Shown here in pieces: positions 27,108 to 35,955 of a stretch of 64,000 nt of DNA. Numbering within the stretch: position 1 is the first letter of the stretch; each line of letters starts with the position of its first letter. The DNA is taken from the NCBI RefSeq assembly GCF_013403865.1, contig NZ_JABFDK010000001.1, positions 558,001 through 622,000 of the forward strand, read 5' to 3'. Under the pieces are notes generated by a model. The model was not told the origin of the DNA, did no database searches, and saw nothing but the letters and a program-made list of their open reading frames with translations. The stretch is from Winogradskyella costae. Lineage in GTDB: Bacteria > Bacteroidota > Bacteroidia > Flavobacteriales > Flavobacteriaceae. The position numbers were made by a program, and so were the translations under genes.

Positions 27108-28523
27108 TTACCAATTAGGATTTTGCGTCATCTCTGGAGTTTGATTGATTTGTAATGATGGAATTGGGAACAACTCATGCTTACCTACTTCAAATGTTTT
27201 TCCATTTGCAGCCATTGCGCTTTGAGCTTCACCAGTTCTAACAAGATCAAACCATCTATCATGTTCAAAAGCCAATTCTAAGCGTCTTTCTTTCCAAATA
27301 TCTGCAAAAGTTGGAGATGTCACAGACCCTAAATTAACTCTATTTCTAACTCTATTTAAAGGAGTCGCTGCATCAGCACCAATACGAAGAGCGGCTTCGG
27401 ATTGAATTAATAAAACTTCAGAAAAACGAAGGATTCTAACATTTTTATCTCCATCACTATCACCTGCATTGGCGCTAGAGTATGCCTTTTCACTGTACAT
27501 TGGGTTTTCTGCAGAAGCACTTACTTCTCTTCCATCCCATAGTGTCTCGCCTGCAAAAATAATAGTCGCATCTCTTCTAATTGCGTCACCTTCAGCATTA
27601 AAAGCATTTAAAAGGTTTTGTGATGGAATATTAAATCCCCAGCCCCATCCACCAGTACCTCTGGCACCTTGAACTTGTGAGTATTGCTGTACACCATGCG
27701 CTATAGACTCACCTCTTCCTTGCACTTCAAAAAGAGATTCTATCCCATTTTCTTGAGACGCCCTCCATACTTCTGCGTAATTAGGGTGTAAATCATAATT
27801 ACCACCTGTAACTACAGCTGTAGCCATATCATAAGAATCTTGCCATTTCTCTTCATATAAATACACTTTAGCCAATAACCCCTGAGCTGCACCCTGGGTA
27901 GATCTTCCTAAATCAGCGCTAGCATATTCATTTTTACTAGGTAACAATTCAATTGCATCCAATAAATCTTGCTCAATAAAAGCATAAACATCTGCTTTAG
28001 GTTGACGTACCACATAATCTAAATGTTGCAATGGTACATCTCCAAAAGAACGTACTAACCAAAAATAGTTTAGAGCTCTCAAAAACTTTGCTTCTCCTAT
28101 AAGTCTATTTTTATAGGCTTCATCAGTTAAGCCGTAATCTGTTGTATAAGTTATAGCGATACTCGCTCTACCAATACTTTTATACCAATGTTCCCACATG
28201 GCTAAAACTGAAGGTCCTGTAGTTGTATGCTCTAAAGCATCTAATAAATGCTTATCTGCACCTGTATCTGATGCTGAACTTCCTTTATCCGCATTATCTG
28301 AAATAATTTCTGTTACACCTAAATAAGAGAACGAATAATCCCAATCTGTAAGCATTCCATATACTCCATTTACAAGTTCCTCTGGTTCAACCACCTCTCC
28401 ACTATCAGCGGCATCTATTTCTGCCCTGCTGTCTACGTCTAAATAATCATCGCTACAATTTGCCACTAAAAGCAAAGTGAAAAGCAACATTCCGAATTTT
28501 ATTGTTTTTAGTTTCATCTTCAA
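27108..28523 (-). CDS. SusD/RagB-family glycan-binding lipoprotein
   Basis: 471 residues with lipobox Cys23 (ANC). The SusD fold is indicated by the N-terminal EELVNGVYGML helix, the TPR-like helices with GEAKFLRALNYFWLVRSFGDVPL, and the C-terminal ERRLELAFEHDRWFDLVRTG motif. It should bind the glycan at the cell surface and act as the lid of the SusC importer encoded 6 bp upstream. It is somewhat short for a SusD protein but complete. Confidence 0.95.
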   Translation of the reverse strand: MKMKLKTIKFGMLLFTLLLVANCSDDYLDVDSRAEIDAADSGEVVEPEELVNGVYGMLTDWDYSFSYLGVTEIISDNADKGSSASDTGADKHLLDALEHTTTGPSVLAMWEHWYKSIGRASIAITYTTDYGLTDEAYKNRLIGEAKFLRALNYFWLVRSFGDVPLQHLDYVVRQPKADVYAFIEQDLLDAIELLPSKNEYASADLGRSTQGAAQGLLAKVYLYEEKWQDSYDMATAVVTGGNYDLHPNYAEVWRASQENGIESLFEVQGRGESIAHGVQQYSQVQGARGTGGWGWGFNIPSQNLLNAFNAEGDAIRRDATIIFAGETLWDGREVSASAENPMYSEKAYSSANAGDSDGDKNVRILRFSEVLLIQSEAALRIGADAATPLNRVRNRVNLGSVTSPTFADIWKERRLELAFEHDRWFDLVRTGEAQSAMAANGKTFEVGKHELFPIPSLQINQTPEMTQNPNW

Positions 28524-28529
28524 TTTTTT

Positions 28530-31500
28530 TTATAGTTCAATATTAACACCGAATAAAAATGTTTTAAGGGTTGGATAAGCTGATAGCTCTATACCACCTG
28601 TACCGGCAGAAGAACCAATAATTTCTGGCGTAAATCCTGAATATTTAGTAAACATGAATGGATTTTGTGCTGTAGCATATAATCGCACTGAACTCACTCC
28701 TTTTATAACATCTTTTAATGTATATCCTAAAGTGATGTTATTGATTCTGAAATAATCACCATCCTCCAAGTAATAACTAGACGCATAAGAATCTCTATTA
28801 GCACCTGGATTTGTATTTGTAGAGCCTTCACCTGTCCATCTATAGTTAAAGACATCTGCTGCTATATTTTCACCACCATTAATACGTGTTCCTTTCAATC
28901 CATTATATATTTTATTACCTCCAGATCCATAGCCTTCAATAATTAAATCGACATTTTTATAATTTAAACCTAGAGAAAGTCCGTATGAAAATGTTGGTAA
29001 ATAAGATCCAAAAAATTTCTTATCCTTATCATCAATAATACCGTCATCATTTAAATCTGAATACTTTAAGTGCCCAGGTAATGCCCCTGAAATACTGGCT
29101 CCATTATCAATCTCTTCTTGATTTTGCCAAACTCCTTCAACATCATACATCCACCATGAATATAGAGGCTGCCCTTCTTCCAAACGTTTTGTAATTTGAC
29201 CATTACTTAAACTTCCTCCCACTTGTCCGTCATAAGCAGACTTAACATTTTCAACATTATTTTTATTTGTAGAAAATATAGCTCCAATGTTATAAGATAA
29301 ATCATCCGTAATATTATCTCTCCATTTTAAATCAATTTCGATACCTTTATTAGTCACTTCTGCACCATGATCGTAAAAGCTACCCGAACCTTCTGTTGTA
29401 TAAATAGGAGTTACTAATAAAATGGCATTTTTAGTGTTTCGGTCGTAATAATTAAATTCGGCATTTAACCTGTTATCAAAAGCCGTTAAATTTAGACCAG
29501 CATTAAGTTCTTCAGTAACCTCCCAAGAAATCGGAAGAATTTCTGCTCCATATGCAGCACCAAATACCAAGTCTTGATTTGCTCCAAACACATAATTTAC
29601 ACTATTACTACCTGTATCAGTTGTTATAGTAGATTGATTAAATGGCACCCTAGAATTACCTACTTGTCCCCATCCTGCTTTTAGCTTAAGAAAATTAATA
29701 AATGGAACATTAAAAAAGCTTTCATCAGAGATTGTCCACCCTGCACTCAGTGCTGGAAAGTTGTCAAAATAATCTTCATTACTATTATTTTTAAAATTAC
29801 TTGTACCATCTCTTCTAATATTTGCTTGCAAGAAATACTTCCCGTCGTAATTATACATTACTCTACCAAAATAAGATTGTTCTCTTGTTGGAGTAGAATA
29901 AAATTGAGATACCACTTTTTCATAACCATCATCAGCAAAATTAATACTCCAGTAATTTTCTTGAGAAGGCACCCCATAACCTAAAGCATACATTGTAAAG
30001 ACGTCATTTCTCTGTCCTCTAGAAAATCCTGCAACAGCATTAACGTTATGTACAGAGTTAAATGTTTTGTCATAAGTTAAAAAACCTTCTAAATTATATC
30101 TATAACTTTCTGAACTTGTATAAGACAAACTATTATTTGCAAAAGTTGTTACTTCTGGATTATTATCTTGATTAATTTGAAATTCCTCATCCGTTCTCGT
30201 TGGGTCACTTATTAACCAAAGTGCTCTTGTATCGTTAAAGCTTCTGTTTTTAGAGTATGATTTTGTACCTGTATATCTACCAGAAGCCTTTAAAGCATCT
30301 GTAATATTAAAATCTGCCTGAAAACTACCTTGTAAATCCGTTGTGTTATTTACCTGATTTGTATACTCTACTGCAGCTATTGGATTACCTACTGAATTTA
30401 GAGACCCAATAACGTCTGTATTAGCCCCTAAATATGTTGCAATACCTGTTGTTTGGTTCCAAAAAGATTGACCATATTGCCCACTTTCATAAAACACAGG
30501 AACAATTGGTGCTTGTCTATAAGCTGAATTAAATGCATTAAACGGTTTAGGTAACGCTTTTATAAAAGATGCACTTACATTAGTACTAATAGTCATACGA
30601 TCGTCAAACAAATCGATACTATTGTTGGCTCTAATTGTATTTCTACTATAATCATGATCCTCTAAAACACCATCTTCACTATAATTATTAAAACTAAAAA
30701 AGTATTTTATATCATCACTCGCGCCAGAAATAGCTACGTTATTAGAATTACTAAATCCAATATCTGTCAATTCATCATACCAATCTGTATCATGCGGTTG
30801 ATTAGGTGATAAGAATGTTGTTTCACCATTCATAAATTGATTTTCGTTAAAATACCTTACGTACTGGCTAGAGTTAGCCATATCAACAGGATTTAACATT
30901 GATTTAGCTCCGTAATAAGAAGACAATTCAACTTTCATTTTTCCTTTTTTACCACTTTTTGTTGTTACAATAACAACACCATTAGCAGCATTCATACCAT
31001 AAATACTTGCAGACGCAGCATCCTTAAGGACATCAAAAGTTTCGATATCTTCTGGGTTAATATTGGTAATACTATTCACCTGTATACCATCTACAATATA
31101 AAGTATGTCACTACCAGCAGACGCCGTACCTATACCTCTTATTGTAATATTAGGCTCACTTCCCGGTGCATTGGTGTTTACAATATTTACACCTGTCATT
31201 TTTCCTTGAATAGACTGAAGAGCATTTGCTGCAGGCTGCTTAGTTATTTCCGAACCTGAAACGCTGGCAATTGCCCCAGTTACTTCTTTACGTTTTTGAG
31301 TACCGTAACCAATAACAACAACTTCGCTAAGGCTTTCTATATCATCAATTAGTGACACGTCAATTTTTGATTCATCCCCAACCGTAACAACAATTGTTTT
31401 AAAACCAATATAACTGTATTCTATTTGGTCTCCTTTATTTACTACTAAAGTATAATTACCGTCAAAATCTGAAGAGGTACCAGTATTTGTACCCTTAATT

Positions 31501-31628
31501 ATAATACTGACTCCTGGCAAAGGCATTGCATCATTTTTACTTGTTACCACCCCATTAATTTCAATTTGCTGTGCCATAGCACAAATTGAAACAAAGAGCA
31601 TCAACAATAGACTGATTTTTGTTTTCAT
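28530..31628 (-). CDS. SusC/RagA-family TonB-dependent receptor
   Basis: 1032 residues. A signal peptide (about 1-19) is followed by a carboxypeptidase-D regulatory-like domain (about 22-100: GVVTSKNDAMPLPGVSI, IEYSYIGFKT), a TonB box region (LSEVVVIGYG), the plug (about 118-225: QGKMTGVNI, NITIRGIGT, VDGIQV, IYGMNAANGVVIVTTK) and a 22-stranded barrel. It imports glycan oligomers across the outer membrane together with SusD. It is the first structural gene of the locus and faces the regulator gene 249 bp upstream; that gap holds no consensus promoter I can identify. Confidence 0.96.
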   Translation of the reverse strand: MKTKISLLLMLFVSICAMAQQIEINGVVTSKNDAMPLPGVSIIIKGTNTGTSSDFDGNYTLVVNKGDQIEYSYIGFKTIVVTVGDESKIDVSLIDDIESLSEVVVIGYGTQKRKEVTGAIASVSGSEITKQPAANALQSIQGKMTGVNIVNTNAPGSEPNITIRGIGTASAGSDILYIVDGIQVNSITNINPEDIETFDVLKDAASASIYGMNAANGVVIVTTKSGKKGKMKVELSSYYGAKSMLNPVDMANSSQYVRYFNENQFMNGETTFLSPNQPHDTDWYDELTDIGFSNSNNVAISGASDDIKYFFSFNNYSEDGVLEDHDYSRNTIRANNSIDLFDDRMTISTNVSASFIKALPKPFNAFNSAYRQAPIVPVFYESGQYGQSFWNQTTGIATYLGANTDVIGSLNSVGNPIAAVEYTNQVNNTTDLQGSFQADFNITDALKASGRYTGTKSYSKNRSFNDTRALWLISDPTRTDEEFQINQDNNPEVTTFANNSLSYTSSESYRYNLEGFLTYDKTFNSVHNVNAVAGFSRGQRNDVFTMYALGYGVPSQENYWSINFADDGYEKVVSQFYSTPTREQSYFGRVMYNYDGKYFLQANIRRDGTSNFKNNSNEDYFDNFPALSAGWTISDESFFNVPFINFLKLKAGWGQVGNSRVPFNQSTITTDTGSNSVNYVFGANQDLVFGAAYGAEILPISWEVTEELNAGLNLTAFDNRLNAEFNYYDRNTKNAILLVTPIYTTEGSGSFYDHGAEVTNKGIEIDLKWRDNITDDLSYNIGAIFSTNKNNVENVKSAYDGQVGGSLSNGQITKRLEEGQPLYSWWMYDVEGVWQNQEEIDNGASISGALPGHLKYSDLNDDGIIDDKDKKFFGSYLPTFSYGLSLGLNYKNVDLIIEGYGSGGNKIYNGLKGTRINGGENIAADVFNYRWTGEGSTNTNPGANRDSYASSYYLEDGDYFRINNITLGYTLKDVIKGVSSVRLYATAQNPFMFTKYSGFTPEIIGSSAGTGGIELSAYPTLKTFLFGVNIEL

Positions 31629-31877
31629 AAAATTGATTACTATTTAAGTTAGACTGTTAGTTTATTTAAAAGACCAAGTTATAATCAAATGTTAAATGAT
31701 ATTAACATCTATTTACATTTTAATTACGTCATGCGTAACCAAGAATGTTAAAAAGTCTTAAGAAAACACCGTTGACGTACTATAAAGCTATAAAAAAAAC
31801 GTTGTAGTTAGAAACAAAATCTTAAAATGACGTATAAATGACGTAGTAGATAACATGAATTAAGTAATGAAACACAC

Positions 31878-34685
31878 CTAATTTTTAACATTTAATAAAT
31901 AATCGACCAAAGAAATGTCATTTTCTAAATTTAATTTCTTTTTTAATCGATATCGATGTGTTTCGACCCCTCTTACTGAGATATTCATAAGTGGTGCAAT
32001 TTCTTTTGAAGATAAATTCATTTTGATGTAGGCGCAAATCTTTAAATCCTTCGATGTAAGTATCGCGTGCTTCGCTTTTAGAACTTCAAAAAACTCATCG
32101 TGAACCTGACTGAAATTATTTTCAAAAACCTCCCATTCATCTTTTAACACAATCGAATTATCTAATTTTTTTACAATCTTTTTATACGAATAGTAGTTAT
32201 TAAATCCTTCTTTGTTCACCATCAAATCTTTTTTGATGTCTTGAAGTGTTTCATTTTTCTTAACTAATGCCATTGCATTATTGGCCAATTGCTTGCTTTT
32301 TAATTTAATCTCATTCTGTAAGGATTCATTTTTAAGCTGAACAATTCGCTTCTCGTTCTCTAGAGTTTGTTCGCGAAGTAATTTTTGTTGCTCTTTCTGG
32401 TATTTGATTTTAATGATGCGCTGTTCTTTGGCAATTTTCTTATTATGTAACGTATAAAATACAACTATAATTACTCCCGCTAAAAGTGCATACAATATAT
32501 ACCCTAATGTATCTCTATACCATGGAGGGTAGACGTCGACTCTTAATGACTGAACAGGAGAAACATTTCCGGCATTATCACTAGTTCTAAAAGCAATGGT
32601 ATAATCACCATCTATAAGGTTAGAAAATTCTACCTTATTACCTTCAACAGCATACCAGGGCTCATTTTCTTTAACTGCCGTTGTCTCTGAGATACGATAC
32701 TCAAAAAAATGATTAAGAGATTTTGAAGACGACAACTCTACTGCCATACTTTCTTTAAATTTAAAATTCGCCGATTTATCGTTAATAGCAGCAACACTTA
32801 GAGGAACACCACTAATAGAAATTGTCTCTATTTCTGGCTTAAATAAACTGACACTTGCAATAGACGTATTATCTATCATCATAAAACCGTTATCAAGATT
32901 TAGCGCATAAATTGAATCTTTAATCTTTGAAACATTTTCGTAGCCAACAATATACCTATTCTTTAAAAATATGTCATTCAAGTAAAAATCACCTTTAGAA
33001 TTATCAAAAGATTTGAACTCTATAAAACCACCTTTATTTTTTAAGGCAAAAACATCTGTATTATCTTCTGAAATAATATAACTATTCTTACCTAATAAAT
33101 CATTGAGCAACTCATAAGGCACTATAGAATCTAGAATCGGTTCATATTTTTGCCATCCTTCATTAGTTTTAAAGCTGATATTATTTCGAATGTTATAAAC
33201 GCGCACATTATAATTAGAACTTAAACCTTTATCGTGATACTCCTTAACTTCAGTAATCGCATTATAATTCTCGTCAAAACTAATCTTAGAAACACCTTTA
33301 GTGGCATGTGCCACCCAAGCCGTATGTGGATTTTCAAATACTAAAAACCGTGAAGGAATTGTAGTTTTACCAAGATATTTTACCTGCCATTCCCCAGATA
33401 CTTTTTCAAATCGTACCAATCCAGAATACGTCCCTTGTATATAGGTCTTTTCTCGTTCTGGCACTTTTTTAATTGTCCAACCACCTGTATAGGTAGAAAT
33501 ATTAATCATTTTATCTGCGCTTACAATAAATGTACCTTCGTTATGACCGCAAAAGAGTTCATCTTCAATAATCTCTAAATCCCATACCTGACCTTGAGAC
33601 CCTTCTATGAATTTCAATTTATCGTCTTCATCTAACCTAAAAAGTCCAGTATTTGTTCCAATATAAATAACACCTTTATACTTCACTACATCATAAACAG
33701 CACCTAATTTACCAGAAACATCGTTAAAAAAATAATTGCTATTATTAAGTTCAATATTCGCAATACCATTATCCAAACCTAACCATAGATTATCCGATTT
33801 ATCTATAGACTGACCTAAAACAGTATTATTAAGTAAGCCATTCTCTTTACTAATATGAAATTTCGTATTCCCATTACTATCTGTTAAAAACACTCCATCC
33901 TTTATGGTTCCGAATACCATATCTCCATTACCTAAAATTGAAAATGCGTTTAACTGATGTAGTTGTATCTGTTTATTTATTTCAAAATCTGTTGGAATTA
34001 GCCGACCTTCATTCAAGAAAAAGCTACCTTTCAGCGAGGTCATAAGTAAAAGCCCGTCCTTATACTTATTAACGGAAACAATTTTAGTATCTAATAGTGA
34101 CTCATTAAAGTAATAAGACTCTAGCTCCTTTTCTTTTAATAAAAAGACACCTTGATTTAAGGTGCTTATATATAAGTCATCTTCAACCTCACTACAAGAG
34201 ATTATAACAGAACCAGGCGTTAGCTGAATGACCTTCTCAAAATCATAGATATAAATATTTAGGAAGGATCTAAAAATAATTTTATCCTTAAAACTAACAA
34301 TTTCCCATATTTCTTCGTTTGGAGATATTAAGTCAAGTACAGTATCACTTAATGAATAATACTTAAGATATCCAAACTCATCTTTTTTCCAATATCCAAA
34401 TTCCTCATAAGATCCAGTATAAACAATAGCATCAACAGCCAAAACAGATCTTACAATCGTTTTATTGGGTAACTGATGAAATTTCCAAATCAAACCGTCA
34501 TATTCTAATAATCCACTATTATTAGCAACATACACTTTACCATCGTCAGCTCTAGAAATACCCCAGTTTTGGTTACCTGCTTTATACTCTGCTAAAGTAA
34601 AGTTATGGATGTTTGGAGAGAATTGACTATAACAGTCTGAAGAAAAAACAATTAAGAAAAATAAAAAAATTAATATTTTTTTCAT
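31878..34685 (-). CDS. Membrane-anchored propeller/Y_Y_Y regulator with LuxR-type HTH
   Basis: 935 residues. A signal peptide (about 1-20) is followed by a long beta-propeller region of two-component-regulator-propeller repeats (about 25-640; e.g. DDGKVYVANNSGLLEYDG, KGVIYIGTNTGLFRLDE), a Y_Y_Y domain (about 650-722, FEYRI and DYTIAFRTSDNAGN), one membrane helix (about 726-746), a coiled coil (about 750-815), and a LuxR-type HTH (about 876-935, LSSKEIAPLMNISVRGVETHRYRL). The periplasmic half resembles that of hybrid two-component regulators, but histidine kinase and receiver domains are absent, so it is a one-component transmembrane regulator. It lies directly upstream of susC and is the obvious candidate for substrate-dependent control of the locus. 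Confidence 0.88.
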   Translation of the reverse strand: MKKILIFLFFLIVFSSDCYSQFSPNIHNFTLAEYKAGNQNWGISRADDGKVYVANNSGLLEYDGLIWKFHQLPNKTIVRSVLAVDAIVYTGSYEEFGYWKKDEFGYLKYYSLSDTVLDLISPNEEIWEIVSFKDKIIFRSFLNIYIYDFEKVIQLTPGSVIISCSEVEDDLYISTLNQGVFLLKEKELESYYFNESLLDTKIVSVNKYKDGLLLMTSLKGSFFLNEGRLIPTDFEINKQIQLHQLNAFSILGNGDMVFGTIKDGVFLTDSNGNTKFHISKENGLLNNTVLGQSIDKSDNLWLGLDNGIANIELNNSNYFFNDVSGKLGAVYDVVKYKGVIYIGTNTGLFRLDEDDKLKFIEGSQGQVWDLEIIEDELFCGHNEGTFIVSADKMINISTYTGGWTIKKVPEREKTYIQGTYSGLVRFEKVSGEWQVKYLGKTTIPSRFLVFENPHTAWVAHATKGVSKISFDENYNAITEVKEYHDKGLSSNYNVRVYNIRNNISFKTNEGWQKYEPILDSIVPYELLNDLLGKNSYIISEDNTDVFALKNKGGFIEFKSFDNSKGDFYLNDIFLKNRYIVGYENVSKIKDSIYALNLDNGFMMIDNTSIASVSLFKPEIETISISGVPLSVAAINDKSANFKFKESMAVELSSSKSLNHFFEYRISETTAVKENEPWYAVEGNKVEFSNLIDGDYTIAFRTSDNAGNVSPVQSLRVDVYPPWYRDTLGYILYALLAGVIIVVFYTLHNKKIAKEQRIIKIKYQKEQQKLLREQTLENEKRIVQLKNESLQNEIKLKSKQLANNAMALVKKNETLQDIKKDLMVNKEGFNNYYSYKKIVKKLDNSIVLKDEWEVFENNFSQVHDEFFEVLKAKHAILTSKDLKICAYIKMNLSSKEIAPLMNISVRGVETHRYRLKKKLNLENDISLVDYLLNVKN

Positions 34686-34778
34686 GCAACAACAATATAC
34701 AAATTTTACGAAAACGCTTTAAAAATAAGAATTTCATTCAACGTAACTATACTTCCGGTAATAATTCGTGAAACAAAA

Positions 34779-34804
34779 AAAGACCCAACCGAAGTTGAGT
34801 CTTT
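34779..34804 (-). terminator. Intrinsic terminator of the fasciclin gene
   Basis: On the minus strand the stem AAAGACTCAAC/GTTGGGTCTTT (one G-T pair) closes on a TTCG tetraloop and runs into a T-run. It lies 24 bp after the fasciclin stop and insulates it from the regulator gene. Confidence 0.9.
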
Positions 34805-34827
34805 AATCAATTGCTTTTTAAACGCTA

Positions 34828-35469
34828 TTATTTCTTAGCCATCAAAACATCATTAATAATATATACTATTCCATTTGATGCATCAATATTTCCTTGAACA
34901 ACTTGAGCTTTTTTACCTCTTGAATCCTGAATCACATATTGATCTCCATCCATCATAGCCGTTAACTCTTCACCCGTGACAGTTTTAAAGGTGTATTTCC
35001 CTTTTCCTCCTTTAATAGCTTCCATCAATTTATCAGAAGTTATTTTCCCTGGCACCACATGATATTGCAAAACGCCTTGAAGACTTTCTTTATTTTCAGG
35101 TTTTAATAAATTATCTACCGTACCTTCTGGTAATTTAGAAAAGGCCTGATTAGATGGCGCAAAAACAGTGTAATTTCCAGGCTCTGATAACATTGTTGCT
35201 AAATCAGCAGCTTTCAATGCCGCTACCAACGTTGTTAAATCTTCATTAGACATTGCTTTACCTGCAATACTAATTTCCATTGCCATGGCCTTTCTTTCTT
35301 CCTCCATCTTTTTATCTTCCATCTCTTTTTGCTGATTAGCCTCCATTTCAACTTTTTCAGCTTCCATCTTCATCTTTTCCTCTTCCTTTTTGCCATCGTT
35401 ACATGCTGTAGTTACTACAAATAACATACATGTTACGATTCCTAATATTCTATTCATTTTTAATTTCAT
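34828..35469 (-). CDS. Fasciclin-domain lipoprotein
   Basis: 213 residues. Lipobox Cys23 (TTAC) is followed by a Met/Glu/Lys-rich, probably coiled-coil spacer (about 27-66), then one fasciclin (FAS1) domain: LVAALKAADLATML, the H1 motif NYTVFAPSNQAFSKLP, LQYHVVPGKI, and the H2-like GIVYIINDVLM. FAS1 domains mediate adhesion or surface interactions; the function of short bacterial ones is not known. An alternative start at the fifth codon (Met5) is equally possible. It is divergent from the ilv leader region. Confidence 0.88.
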   Translation of the reverse strand: MKLKMNRILGIVTCMLFVVTTACNDGKKEEEKMKMEAEKVEMEANQQKEMEDKKMEEERKAMAMEISIAGKAMSNEDLTTLVAALKAADLATMLSEPGNYTVFAPSNQAFSKLPEGTVDNLLKPENKESLQGVLQYHVVPGKITSDKLMEAIKGGKGKYTFKTVTGEELTAMMDGDQYVIQDSRGKKAQVVQGNIDASNGIVYIINDVLMAKK

Positions 35470-35609
35470 AATTAAATTTTATTTATTGGTTATGTTATAT
35501 ACACTGTAATACAGCAGTATGGATGTCATCAGCGCTAGGTTTAATATAACTTTAACAAAAAGTATATTCTTATTTAGTGCACTCCTTTAATAACATCTAG
35601 CTTCTTTAA

Positions 35610-35641
35610 TTTGGATTCTAAAATAAAATGTATAATATTTG
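35610..35641 (+). promoter_or_regulatory. Putative promoter of the ilv leader transcript
   Basis: TTTG (35610-35613), a 20-bp spacer and AATATTTG (35634-35641) match the Bacteroidetes promoter with one mismatch (A for the first T of TAnnTTTG). The start site would fall within a few bases of the leader ATG at 35650, so the leader peptide may have a very short or no 5' UTR. A second candidate, TTAATTTG at 35606-35613, would start about 30 nt upstream of the ATG. Confidence 0.4.
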
Positions 35642-35649
35642 ATTTTAAT

Positions 35650-35724
35650 ATGAAAAACCAAATTATCAATATCATTTCTATTATTAGCATCGTGATTATT
35701 TCGCGAAGCCAAGGAATGCTATGA
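35650..35724 (+). CDS. Ile-rich leader peptide of the ilv operon (attenuator)
   Basis: 24 codons, ATG at 35650 and TGA at 35722-35724. It starts MKNQ and has Ile at residues 5, 6, 8, 9, 11, 12, 14, 16 and 17, Val at 15 and Leu at 24: ten of the thirteen residues 5-17 are Ile or Val. It lies in the long gap before ilvD and is followed 23 nt later by an intrinsic terminator. This is the design of E. coli IlvL-type leader peptides: a ribosome short of charged tRNA-Ile stalls in the Ile run and lets transcription continue. Expression is not shown by the sequence; the case rests on codon content plus the matching RNA stems. Confidence 0.85.
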   Translation: MKNQIINIISIISIVIISRSQGML

Positions 35725-35759
35725 TAAATTAAAATATAGATTTATTTAAAGCCTTCCTT
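35681..35759 (+). promoter_or_regulatory. Protector and antiterminator stems of the ilv attenuator
   Basis: Three segments compete. Segment 1 (35681-35690) pairs with segment 2 (35716-35727): TAGCAT with ATGCTA plus TTAT with ATAA across a 2-nt bulge. Segment 2 (35711-35720, AAGGAATGCT) can instead pair with segment 3 (35750-35759, AGCCTTCCTT) at nine of ten positions. Segment 3 contains most of the 5' arm of the terminator. A ribosome stalled on the Ile codons covers segment 1, freeing 2 to block the terminator; a ribosome that reaches the stop codon covers segment 2, so the terminator forms. Confidence 0.8.
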
Positions 35760-35778
35760 TTTTCGGAAGGCTTTTTTT
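35748..35778 (+). terminator. Attenuator terminator upstream of ilvD
   Basis: AAAGCCTTCC (35748-35757) pairs perfectly with GGAAGGCTTT (35765-35774) around loop TTTTTTC, followed by TTTT. It is a strong intrinsic terminator placed 177 bp before the ilvD start and after no gene other than the leader peptide, which only makes sense as a conditional stop. Confidence 0.9.
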
Positions 35779-35823
35779 ATGTAAAAAATTCACCTACTTG
35801 AACATCATAATAAACAAAACTTA

Positions 35824-35831
35824 TATCTTTG
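35824..35831 (+). promoter_or_regulatory. Possible second ilvD promoter downstream of the attenuator
   Basis: TATCTTTG matches TAnnTTTG exactly; a CTTG 23 bp upstream (35797-35800) is a poor -33 element. If active it would give basal ilv expression that bypasses attenuation. Confidence 0.3.
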
Positions 35832-35955
35832 ATTTTAAGCACATTAAACAACTGTTTAGAGTATTGAATTTAGAATAAGAAATAGAATATTAATAACTAA
35901 ATATAGCATATCAAGTAATTTAGATTTAGCAAATCGATGTTGCACAACTATTATT

